Assembly: GCA_947178465.1 (NCBI GenBank)
Contig: CAMWYL010000075.1
Span: 1 to 11,139, forward strand
Length of the DNA stretch: 11,139 bases
From: an uncultured Lachnospiraceae bacterium
GTDB taxonomy: Bacteria; Bacillota; Clostridia; Lachnospirales; Lachnospiraceae
Reading direction: 5' to 3'
Shown here in pieces: positions 1 to 6,319 of this stretch. The notes below the pieces were generated by a model. It did no database searches, was not told the origin of the DNA, and saw nothing but the letters and a program-made list of their open reading frames with translations. Each line of letters begins with the position of its first letter. The stretch's first letter is position 1. Made by a program: the position numbers and the translations under genes.

Positions 1-38
1 CTGTTAGCAGGAACCTCAAATTAGAAAGGGGAAAATAA

Positions 39-914
39 ATGCAGATAACGGACAAAAAAATAATGTCTCCTCTTTGGCTGGCTTATCCGGAAATTGAGCG
101 ATATTCCATTGGATGGCGTATGGGTTATGGAGAGGATTATAAATACAAATTTTTTGATTGGTTTGAAACGCTCTCTCAGGAGGAGAAGGCACAATACCGG
201 ACATTATTTCCCGAACCGGTTACATGGAAAGGCTGGTGGGAAAATACGGATACCTGCGAATGGCTGGAGCATGGCGAGTTTTGGATTTTTCAGTGGCGGG
301 AATCGGGAACGCCAAAATATACAAAGGATTGGTTTCAACAGGAAGCTGCCGGCGGTAAGCGGCATGACTTATGCATGTTCTGGAAACCGCCGCTTTCCGA
401 AGATGAAGATATTTCCCAAAGCTGCCTTAGCCAATGGTCAATGCAGGAGTTTCGGTATGTTGTCGAAGAATATTCTTGCATGGAACAGTTTATGATGGAG
501 CAGAAGGCAAAGTTGTTTGGGGACGAGGAAATCCGCAAGTGTATTTTGGAAAGCCAAGACCCGAGGCAGATGAAGGCGTTGGGGCAGAAAGTAAGGGGCT
601 TTGACGAAGCGCTGTGGGATACCTTTAAGCATTCCATTGTCCTCAATGGAAATTGGTGCAAGTTCAGCCAGAACCGGGAGCTTCGGGATTATTTGCTCTC
701 GACAGGAGACAGTATTTTGGTGGAGGCCAGCCCATACGATAAAATCTGGGGAATCGGACTTTCCGCGGATTCTCCTGACGCACAAAATCCGTTTAAGTGG
801 CGTGGCCGGAATATGCTGGGCTTTGCCTTAATGGAGGTGCGGGACGAGCTGCGCCGGATTACGCAAAATGAAGCTCTCTGCGATTGGAGTGGTTTTAAGG
901 AGATTATGGAATGA
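39..914 (+). CDS. NADAR-family N-glycosidase (YbiA-like) with N-terminal extension
   Basis: 291 aa. The C-terminal half, about residues 126-273, is recognisably a NADAR (DUF1768/YbiA) domain: CLSQW (129-133), the MEQFMMEQKAKLF stretch (148-160) with the conserved Glu149, SQDPRQMKALG (172-182), WD (193-194), KFSQN (208-212), LVEASPYDKIWGIG (227-240) and GRNMLGFALMEVRDEL (256-271). Known members cleave N-glycosidic bonds of riboflavin-pathway intermediates or of ADP-ribose attached to guanine; which substrate applies here cannot be read off. Residues 1-125 are not part of the core domain; they are rich in Trp and aromatic residues (WKGWW at 63-67, FWIFQW at 81-86) and I do not recognise them. 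No signal peptide, probably cytosolic. Start chosen because AGAAAGGGG ends 7-8 bases before the ATG. No partner gene is visible upstream within the window. The family call is sure, the substrate is unknown. Confidence 0.85.
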   Translation: MQITDKKIMSPLWLAYPEIERYSIGWRMGYGEDYKYKFFDWFETLSQEEKAQYRTLFPEPVTWKGWWENTDTCEWLEHGEFWIFQWRESGTPKYTKDWFQQEAAGGKRHDLCMFWKPPLSEDEDISQSCLSQWSMQEFRYVVEEYSCMEQFMMEQKAKLFGDEEIRKCILESQDPRQMKALGQKVRGFDEALWDTFKHSIVLNGNWCKFSQNRELRDYLLSTGDSILVEASPYDKIWGIGLSADSPDAQNPFKWRGRNMLGFALMEVRDELRRITQNEALCDWSGFKEIME

Positions 915-927
915 AAGCAAAATGGAA

Positions 928-956
928 ATTTTGTTGCATACAGTAATTGTTACAAT
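928..956 (+). promoter_or_regulatory. Extended -10 promoter for the esterase gene
   Basis: TGTTACAAT at 948-956 is an extended -10 element (TGn plus TACAAT). The -35 position 17 bases upstream (ATTTTG, 928-933) is poor, as is common with extended -10 promoters. Transcription would start near 962, which lies after the ATG at 957 and supports the downstream ATG at 999 as the true start of the next gene. Confidence 0.45.
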
Positions 957-998
957 ATGATTAGTAACTTTAATAAAAGAAAAACAGGTGTATTTATT

Positions 999-1916
999 AT
1001 GGGAATACAGATTAGGCAGGCTGAAAGCGCAGAAATGGAAAAGAATATTCGTACCGTACAACAAATGACAAAAGGAATGGGTTTTGATGAAAATATGGAG
1101 AAAGTCAACTGGTCATTTGTACGAGTGATTTCTAACTTTGGTTATCAATTTATGCCAAAGGAAAAGGGTGTAAAATACAAGAAAATACGATTGAATGGTA
1201 CAAAAGCTTTCGTTTCAGAATATGGACAGATAAGTGACAAAAATGTCATTTTGTACATTCATGGCGGTGGTTTTGTCTCCGGAAGCGCTTCAGTTTCAAA
1301 AGGATATAGTTCCATGTTAGCGAAATACTCCGGTTGCAGAGTAATAGCAGTTAATTATTCGTTAGCACCGGAATATGCTTTTCCCAAGGGATTTAATGAT
1401 TGTTATAATGCGTTTCTTGAAATCACAAGATTGTACCTGGAGGCAAAGATAACTTTGGTTGGTGAAAGCGCAGGTGCTAATTTGTGTCTTGCTCTTGCAC
1501 TAAAAGTAAAGGAAATGGACAAAGTGTGTTGTGTTCTGGTACATAGTCCCATTGTTGATTTTACAGGAAGTTTAGATCGGACGGAACATAAAGTAGATGA
1601 TTTTACTGTAAAAGAGGGCTGCTTAAAACCTCTAAATCAGATTTATGTTGCGGATAACAAGGCTGATAATCCTTACATTTCTCCATTATTTGGGTATTTT
1701 AGCGGGTTTCCGCCAACGTATATCACTTGTGATTATAATGAAACGCTTTATGCGGATGCAAAGGCATTGTATGAGAAGTGTGAGCAATCGAATGTAGATG
1801 TCGAACTGGTAGAGGTCAAAGGAACATTCCACTCATTTGCTACTATTGGAACGGGAACACCTGAAACAAAGCAGATTTTAGAGGAAAATGTTGCGTTCAT
1901 AAAGAAGTATATTTAG
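999..1916 (+). CDS. Alpha/beta hydrolase, hormone-sensitive-lipase (family IV) esterase
   Basis: 305 aa from ATG 999. It carries the family hallmarks in order: the oxyanion motif HGGGF (88-92), NYSLAPEYAFP (119-129), nucleophile elbow GESAG (155-159, Ser157), the acid segment CDYNETL (244-250, Asp245 or Glu248 as the acid) and catalytic His278 in GTFHSF. Such enzymes hydrolyse short-chain carboxyl esters, including acetylated sugars or drugs; the natural substrate is not visible. No signal peptide, so cytosolic. An in-frame ATG exists at 957, but AGGTG (986-990) sits 8 bases before 999 and the likely promoter lies over 957. The gene is visibly more AT-rich than the van genes to its right, and is flanked by non-coding DNA on both sides, so it appears to be a single-gene unit, perhaps of different origin. 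Family call sure; role unknown. Confidence 0.88.
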   Translation: MGIQIRQAESAEMEKNIRTVQQMTKGMGFDENMEKVNWSFVRVISNFGYQFMPKEKGVKYKKIRLNGTKAFVSEYGQISDKNVILYIHGGGFVSGSASVSKGYSSMLAKYSGCRVIAVNYSLAPEYAFPKGFNDCYNAFLEITRLYLEAKITLVGESAGANLCLALALKVKEMDKVCCVLVHSPIVDFTGSLDRTEHKVDDFTVKEGCLKPLNQIYVADNKADNPYISPLFGYFSGFPPTYITCDYNETLYADAKALYEKCEQSNVDVELVEVKGTFHSFATIGTGTPETKQILEENVAFIKKYI

Positions 1917-1987
1917 TGGTAAAATCCCATTCTTGTTTATCTTTGGCAGCGGTTTATCTTAACGGAAAATCAGCGGCCTTTTTTATA

Positions 1988-2341
1988 CTATAGGATTAGG
2001 GTGTCAAAAGGTATCATTCTTCTTTCAATGAGGCAGATTGCACAAAATATTGCTAAGCTGCAATTGCGGAGGCAAGTGAGATTTTCTTAATATTCCGTCA
2101 ATAGTTCAGCAATTGTGGGACATGGATGTCAAAAAAGCTGTTCCAGCTTTTTACAAAGCCCGTAATGCGCCATGTAAAAATCTGTTCCAGATTGGCGCAT
2201 AGAGGGCGGTTGCGTTCGGCACCCTGATCTTACCGGAATATTTAGTAAATCCATTTGCCGCAGTCAGCAGTGTGCAATATTTTGTGCAATTTGCCGGATA
2301 GAAAATTTTCAAGCATCTTTTGACACCTTAATCGCTATAGG
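1988..2341. mobile_element. MITE-like non-autonomous inverted-repeat element
   Basis: The outer ends are imperfect inverted repeats: GGTGTCAAAAG at 2000-2010 against CTTTTGACACC at 2317-2327, extending outward with one gap through ATTA/TAAT. Inside lie a perfect 17-bp inverted repeat (ATTGCACAAAATATTGC, 2037-2053, against 2274-2290) and a 9-bp one (AATATTCCG, 2089-2097, against CGGAATATT, 2234-2242). The whole unit can fold into one long imperfect hairpin. CTATAGG occurs as a direct repeat at both borders (1988-1994 and 2335-2341) and could be a 7-bp target duplication, although CTATAG is itself palindromic. No transposase frame is present, so any movement would need an enzyme in trans. The name of the family is not known to me. 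Confidence 0.65.
2132..2200. repeat. Two CTG-TTC-CAG stem-loops at the core of the element
   Basis: First stem-loop: AAAAAGCTG (2132-2140), loop TTC, CAGCTTTTT (2144-2152), a perfect 9-bp stem ending in a T run. Second: outer stem ATGCGCCA (2165-2172) with TGGCGCAT (2193-2200), a 7-base bulge (2173-2179), then an inner stem ATCTG (2180-2184), loop TTC, CAGAT (2188-2192). Both share the same 9-base apex CTGTTCCAG (2138-2146 and 2182-2190). The first could act as a weak terminator if the element is transcribed. Their conserved shape suggests a structural role within the mobile element, which is inference. Confidence 0.55.
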
Positions 2342-2359
2342 AAATTGCGTCAGCGTAAA

Positions 2360-2482
2360 TCATTTTTTTAAAGCGTTATCGCCACCCCGCCGGATAATAC
2401 GAGAGAATATCAGAGCGTCTTCCTCATCCGTTCCAGGCATCACGCTGATATATTCTATGAGGACGGTTGCAATGAGTGCCAT
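2360..2482 (-). CDS. Doubtful 40-aa small ORF
   Basis: A 40-codon frame on the minus strand, ATG at 2482 down to TGA at 2360. AAAGGG lies 7 bases before the ATG, a good ribosome binding site, which is the main support. The peptide starts MALIATVLIEYIS and ends RRGGDNALKK; it has a short hydrophobic start, an acidic centre (DEED, 19-22) and a basic tail. I recognise no family. No convincing minus-strand promoter or terminator is visible. It may be a genuine small protein, the remnant of a decayed gene cut off when the neighbouring element inserted, or chance. Confidence 0.2.
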   Translation of the reverse strand: MALIATVLIEYISVMPGTDEEDALIFSRIIRRGGDNALKK

Positions 2483-2516
2483 GCTTCATCCCTTTGAATA
2501 CATTTATGTTCAAATG

Positions 2517-2585
2517 AAAAAGTAACTTTTATGGCAATATTTTGGAGCTGGTATCATACTTGCATAATATGGAAAAGTAATTTTT
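2517..2585. promoter_or_regulatory. Paired AAAAGTAAYTTTT boxes flanking promoter P1 (candidate operator)
   Basis: AAAAGTAACTTTT at 2518-2530 and AAAAGTAATTTTT at 2573-2585 are near-palindromic and match at 12 of 13 positions. Their starts are 55 bp apart, about five helical turns, and they bracket the -35 and -10 elements at 2542-2570. Direct repeats on one helix face around a promoter are typical of regulator sites. Autoregulation by VanR is one possibility, but the boxes are not seen before vanG, and AT-rich DNA makes such motifs easier to meet by chance. Confidence 0.3.
2542..2570 (+). promoter_or_regulatory. Promoter P1 of the cls-vanR-vanS operon
   Basis: TTGGAG (2542-2547), a 17-bp spacer, then TAATAT (2565-2570): a good sigma-A type promoter. 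Transcription would begin near 2577 and give a leader of about 165 bases before the cardiolipin synthase ATG. Confidence 0.5.
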
Positions 2586-2613
2586 GATAATGCTGTTATT
2601 TTAAGTATTATCA
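2585..2613 (+). other. Stem-loop in the P1 leader
   Basis: TGATAATGCT (2585-2594) pairs with AGTATTATCA (2604-2613), a 10-bp stem with one G-U pair and a 9-base loop, near the 5' end of a transcript from P1. AT-rich and without a following T run, so not a terminator; it could protect the 5' end or be a binding site. Confidence 0.3.
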
Positions 2614-2664
2614 GGAAATTGTGAAAACATGCGCTTCTGTGCCTGTGCTTTTTTTACAGCAGAT

Positions 2665-2693
2665 TTGAATTTCATGGAAGAATGTGTTACTAT
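2665..2693 (+). promoter_or_regulatory. Promoter P2 of the cls-vanR-vanS operon
   Basis: TTGAAT (2665-2670), exactly 17 bp, then TACTAT (2688-2693). The predicted start is near 2700, giving a leader of about 44 bases with GGAG at 2733-2736, 7 bases before the ATG. It is the closest good sigma-A promoter to the operon, so the regulators may have basal expression independent of P1. Confidence 0.55.
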
Positions 2694-2743
2694 TCATTAC
2701 AGCGGACAAGCGTTTTGACTAAAATAAGGAATGGAGATGTCCT

Positions 2744-4279
2744 ATGGGTTTAATTCGAAGTAAATATTACGGAATAATCAGAGGTGTGACAGTAGGCACC
2801 GCGTTCCTGCTTCAGATAGCTACCATGATTTTGCTCGCGATGTATCTGCTCCACTCAGCGGTAATCATTTATTTTATATTTGAGGTAATCAGTGTAGTGA
2901 CCGTATTTGCATTGGTAAATAATGCGGAATCGTATAAGATGAGCTGGATTGTCATTATTCTGGTTATTCCCGTTGCAGGAATATTCCTTTATTTCCAATG
3001 GGGAAGGCGCAGGAATAATTCCAAATATTTTAAACGTTTCCGAAAATGCGATTTGCTTATGCGCAAAAGCTTGGGAAAAAATGAGAAAATTGAAGCTGCC
3101 CTTGATTTGGAGAAATGCCATCCGAACAAGGTGCAAATCAGCAGATATCTCAGAAAAGAAGGATTTCCTGTATATAACAATACAAAGGTTATCTACTATG
3201 AGATTGGTGAAGCTGTTCTGGAAGCAATCTTGGAGGATTTGAAGCGAGCGGAGAAATTCATTCTTATGGAATACTTTATTGTATCCGACGGCAGGGTCTG
3301 GCAGGATATTCTGGAAGTTCTTACGCAGAAGGTAAAGGAGGGCGTGGAGGTCAAGCTGTTATTTGATGATTTTGGTACTCTTCGGATTAACACTCACGCG
3401 TTCAAAAAGGATATCAGAGCGCGTGGAATTGAGATGTGTATCTTTAATCCAATTCACCGGGACATAGCAAGGCTCTCTTTTAATTACAGAAATCACCAGA
3501 AAATAACCATTATTGACGGGAATATTGCTTACACGGGCGGCTTTAACCTTGCCGACGAATATGCAAATTATATCCCACGGTTCGGTCATTGGAAGGATTC
3601 GGGAATACGGCTTTACGGGGAGGGTGTTTACAGCTTTACCTGCTTTTTCTTTGAAATGTGGCGCATTTCCAATCAGGATGCCGAAATCAACGAAGCGGAT
3701 TACATGCCTACAGTGATGGTTCAGGAGGAGGGCTATGTACAGCCGTTTATGGGCGGCCCGCACAGAAACCCGCATAATCCTACGGAAGGCGCATACACCA
3801 GAATGATAAACAAGGCGAGGGATTACGTCTATATTACGACGCCGTATCTTGTGCTTGACCAGAAAATGCTCGGAGATTTGATGAATGCGGCACAGAGTGG
3901 TGTGGACGTGCGGATTATCGTTCCCAAAATATATGATAAATGGTATGTTTACATGGTGAATGTCTCCAATTATGGAAAGCTTATGGCAGCAGGCGTAAGA
4001 ATTTATGAATATGAGCTGGGGTTTATTCATGCGAAGAATGTAATTGCCGATGACGAATGCGCTATCTGCGGTACAATTAACACGGATTATCGCAGCTTTT
4101 ACCTGCACTATGAATGTGGCGTTTTCATCAGTGAGATGAGTGCGGTACAGGATATGAAGGAGGATTTTATGCGTACGCTTAAAAAGTCCAAGGAAATGGA
4201 TTTGAACAGCTGGTCAAAGCGTCCGATCGGAAACAAAATCGTGCAGGCGGCGCTGCGGATTCTTTCCCCATTATTATAA
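2744..4279 (+). CDS. cls: Cardiolipin synthase (PLD superfamily)
   Basis: 511 aa, the usual length for a bacterial cardiolipin synthase, which joins two phosphatidylglycerols into cardiolipin and glycerol at the membrane. Hydrophobic segments lie at about 14-36, 38-58 and 68-86; the last two form the PLDc_N membrane anchor, the first is extra. Both catalytic HKD motifs are intact: His251-x-Lys253-x4-Asp258 (NHQKITIIDG, followed by TGGFN) and His429-x-Lys431-x4-Asp436 (IHAKNVIADD, followed by GTINTDYRSF). ATG 2744 is preceded by GGAG with 7-base spacing. Only 22 bases separate the stop from the vanR start, with no terminator or promoter between, so it is the first gene of the cls-vanR-vanS operon. 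That position implies co-expression of membrane lipid remodelling with glycopeptide sensing. Enzyme call is sure; the link to resistance is inference. Confidence 0.92.
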   Translation: MGLIRSKYYGIIRGVTVGTAFLLQIATMILLAMYLLHSAVIIYFIFEVISVVTVFALVNNAESYKMSWIVIILVIPVAGIFLYFQWGRRRNNSKYFKRFRKCDLLMRKSLGKNEKIEAALDLEKCHPNKVQISRYLRKEGFPVYNNTKVIYYEIGEAVLEAILEDLKRAEKFILMEYFIVSDGRVWQDILEVLTQKVKEGVEVKLLFDDFGTLRINTHAFKKDIRARGIEMCIFNPIHRDIARLSFNYRNHQKITIIDGNIAYTGGFNLADEYANYIPRFGHWKDSGIRLYGEGVYSFTCFFFEMWRISNQDAEINEADYMPTVMVQEEGYVQPFMGGPHRNPHNPTEGAYTRMINKARDYVYITTPYLVLDQKMLGDLMNAAQSGVDVRIIVPKIYDKWYVYMVNVSNYGKLMAAGVRIYEYELGFIHAKNVIADDECAICGTINTDYRSFYLHYECGVFISEMSAVQDMKEDFMRTLKKSKEMDLNSWSKRPIGNKIVQAALRILSPLL

Positions 4280-4301
4280 ATCCAAAATGGAGCCGGAACA
4301 C

Positions 4302-4997
4302 ATGAGTGATAAAATATTGATTGTGGATGATGAAGCCGCAATTGCTGATTTGGTTGAGGTTTATCTCAAAAATGACGGATACCGGGTGTTTAAATTTTAT
4401 AATGCGGCGGATGCACTTGCGTGTGTGGAAAATGAGGAACTTGACCTTGCCATATTAGACATTATGCTGCCCGATATGGATGGCTTTACGCTGTGCCGGA
4501 AAATCAGCGAAAAGCATCTTTTTCCTATTATCATGTTGTCCGCAAAGGTAGAGGATATGGACAAGATTACGGGTCTGACGCTGGGTGCGGACGATTATAT
4601 TACCAAGCCGTTTAATCCATTGGAGCTGGTGGCGCGTGTAAAGACACAGCTTCGCAGATATCTCCGCTATAATAACGGTGGCGAAGTGAGTGGAGAGCAG
4701 ACGGAGATTGACATTCGGGGGTTGCATATTGAGAAGGACAGCCATAAGTGTTCCCTGAACGGGAAAGCACTGACATTGACGCCGATAGAGTTCCGCATTC
4801 TCTGGTATTTGTGCGAGCGACAGGGGAGCGTGGTCTCCTCGGAGGAGCTGTTTGAGGCTGTCTGGGGAGAGAAATATCTGGATAACAACAATACGGTCAT
4901 GGCACATATCGCGCGGCTGCGGGAAAAGCTCCATGAGCCGACGAGGAAGCCGAAATTTGTCAAAACGATATGGGGAGTAGGGTATACTGTTGAATGA
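4302..4997 (+). CDS. vanR: VanR response regulator, OmpR family
   Basis: 231 aa. The receiver domain (about 3-117) has the acidic pair Asp9-Asp10, phospho-acceptor Asp53 in LDIMLPD, Ser80 in MLSAK and Lys102 in TKPF. A winged-helix DNA-binding domain follows (about 135-231, ending TIWGVGYTVE). It is expected to be phosphorylated by the adjacent VanS and to activate the van promoters. ATG 4302 was chosen over the in-frame ATG 4287 because GGAG (4289-4292) is 9 bases ahead of 4302 and the receiver domain starts there at once, as usual in the family. The last codons overlap the vanS start by 8 bases, indicating translational coupling. The van assignment rests on neighbours as well as sequence. 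Confidence 0.9.
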   Translation: MSDKILIVDDEAAIADLVEVYLKNDGYRVFKFYNAADALACVENEELDLAILDIMLPDMDGFTLCRKISEKHLFPIIMLSAKVEDMDKITGLTLGADDYITKPFNPLELVARVKTQLRRYLRYNNGGEVSGEQTEIDIRGLHIEKDSHKCSLNGKALTLTPIEFRILWYLCERQGSVVSSEELFEAVWGEKYLDNNNTVMAHIARLREKLHEPTRKPKFVKTIWGVGYTVE

Positions 4998-6153
4998 GAA
5001 AAAAAGACCGAGAATCAGTCGGAGATATGCAAGTTTAAAAACGGTATTGTTTTGGAATACCATCGCATTTGTCCTGCTCGCAGTTATTTCCATGACGGTG
5101 CTGTACAATCTTGTGTTTTCCAACAGAATTGCGAATTTCATGGTAATGGTCATTGAAAAGCTTTTCCTTCGTGGCTACTCAGATTCGTATTATCGCGCGT
5201 TGAACATCTATAGCAGGGTATTTCGAAATTATGCATCTCTTTATCTGCTGTTGGGAATGATTGTAATCTTTGCCGTTATCGTGCGGTTTTATCTGAACCG
5301 GTTTACGAGATATTTTAACGAGATTGAAGAAGGACTCGATATGCTGGTAAAGGAGGACACAGGGAAGATTTCCTTTTCGCCGGAGCTGTCCCCGATGGAG
5401 AATAAGCTGAACGATATTCGCTACCTGATGGAGCGCAGGCGGCTTGACGCGCAGGCAGCCGAGCAGCGCAAAAATGACCTGATTGTCTATCTGGCGCATG
5501 ATCTAAAGACGCCGCTGACCAGCGTGATCGGGTATCTGACACTCTTAAAGGAGGAGCCTGCGCTTCCGCAGGAGTTACGCTGCCGTTATACGGGAATTGC
5601 GTTGGAAAAGGCAGAGCGCCTGGAGGAGCTGATTAACGAATTTTTTGATATTACCCGATTTAACATGACATCCATTGTCCTGAATCCGGAACGGGTGAAT
5701 CTGAGTCGGATGCTGGAGCAGGTGGTCAGTGAGTTCTATCCGATTCTGACGGAGCAGGAGCTGCATTGGGATGCGCAGATAGAGAGCAATGTGGAGATTC
5801 TCTGCGATGCTGATAAGCTGGAGAGGGTGTTTGACAACCTTATTCGGAACGCGGTTGCATACAGCTATAAGCAGACTTCTGTCATGCTTGTAATGAAAAA
5901 GCAGGATGAATCTGTGGAAATACAAGTGAAAAATCATGGGAAGACGATTCCGGAGGAGAAGCTGGCACATATCTTTGAGCAGTTCTTCCGATTGGATGCT
6001 TCGCGTTCCGCGTCCACAGGCGGCGCCGGACTTGGTCTTGCCATCGCAAAGGAGATTGTGGAGCTGCATGGCGGTACGATTACTGCGGTCAGCGCAGATG
6101 AGAGTATCACGTTTACGGTGCGCATTCCGTTGGATTGTAAGAAAATCGTATGA
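4990..6153 (+). CDS. vanS: VanS sensor histidine kinase
   Basis: 387 aa. Two membrane segments (about 18-42 and 83-103) enclose a short outside loop of about 40 residues. A HAMP-like linker follows, then the H-box LAHDLKTPLTS with His170, the N-box NLIRNA (283-288), NHGKTIPEEKLAHIFEQFFR (315-334) and the G2 box GGAGLGLAIAKEIV (344-357). NHGKTI in place of the usual DxGxGI is what I know from Van-type kinases. It should sense glycopeptide or wall damage and phosphorylate VanR. The start is TTG at 4990, 8 bases inside the end of vanR; AGTAGGG (4976-4982) lies 7 bases before it. The next in-frame ATG (codon 35) would lose the first membrane segment, so TTG is preferred. The gene ends about 50 bases before a strong terminator. 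Confidence 0.88.
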   Translation: MNEKKRPRISRRYASLKTVLFWNTIAFVLLAVISMTVLYNLVFSNRIANFMVMVIEKLFLRGYSDSYYRALNIYSRVFRNYASLYLLLGMIVIFAVIVRFYLNRFTRYFNEIEEGLDMLVKEDTGKISFSPELSPMENKLNDIRYLMERRRLDAQAAEQRKNDLIVYLAHDLKTPLTSVIGYLTLLKEEPALPQELRCRYTGIALEKAERLEELINEFFDITRFNMTSIVLNPERVNLSRMLEQVVSEFYPILTEQELHWDAQIESNVEILCDADKLERVFDNLIRNAVAYSYKQTSVMLVMKKQDESVEIQVKNHGKTIPEEKLAHIFEQFFRLDASRSASTGGAGLGLAIAKEIVELHGGTITAVSADESITFTVRIPLDCKKIV

Positions 6154-6204
6154 TTTTTATCAGAAAAGAAACATAAAAAGAATAGGAAATACGCAAGCAT
6201 GCTG

Positions 6205-6249
6205 CGTCCCGCTTTGATACACTGATTTGTGTCAAGGCGGGGCGTTTTT
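6205..6249 (+). terminator. Strong rho-independent terminator between vanS and vanG
   Basis: A 17-bp stem, 6205-6221 with 6228-6244, contains three G-U pairs, has loop CTGATT and is followed directly by TTTTT (6245-6249). The base of the stem is GC-rich (CCCGC with GCGGG). It should end cls-vanR-vanS transcripts, so vanG-vanXY-vanT must start from a promoter downstream or depend on read-through. Confidence 0.88.
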
Positions 6250-6319
6250 GATTCTCGGATTAAGATGGGAAATTGAAAAACGCCAAAAATACACTTTTAT
6301 TATAGAAAGGGATAAATCA
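6250..6319 (+). promoter_or_regulatory. vanG leader, expected to hold the VanR-dependent promoter
   Basis: Because a strong terminator lies just upstream, the promoter for vanG should be in these 70 bases. No good sigma-A promoter is present: TACACT (6290-6295) is a possible -10 but has no proper -35 at the right distance (GGGAAA), as expected for an activator-dependent promoter. TTGAAA (6273-6278) and TATTAT (6298-6303) are 19 bp apart, but that promoter would start transcription inside the ribosome binding site (AAAGGG, 6306-6311). The exact promoter is therefore unresolved. Confidence 0.35.

Noticed and set aside
957..998. Upstream ATG that would lengthen the esterase by 14 residues
   Set aside because: It lies right at the -10 element and has no ribosome binding site; ATG 999 has AGGTG at good spacing.
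1940..1990. T run (CCTTTTTTAT) after the esterase as a terminator
   Set aside because: No stem of useful length pairs immediately before the T run; AGCGG occurs twice but in direct orientation.
3359..4108. 249-codon open frame on the minus strand inside cls
   Set aside because: It lies wholly opposite a gene with intact catalytic motifs, has no recognisable domain, and is a shadow of the plus-strand codon bias.
4455..5153. 232-codon minus-strand frame across vanR and vanS
   Set aside because: It overlaps two certain genes and shows no family motif or convincing ribosome binding site.
6273..6303. TTGAAA plus TATTAT as a vanG promoter
   Set aside because: The spacer is 19 bp and transcription would start within or after the vanG ribosome binding site.
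6227..6319. Open extension of vanG to an ATG at 6227
   Set aside because: It begins inside the terminator hairpin and the added residues are unlike any D-Ala ligase N-terminus; ATG 6320 has a good site.
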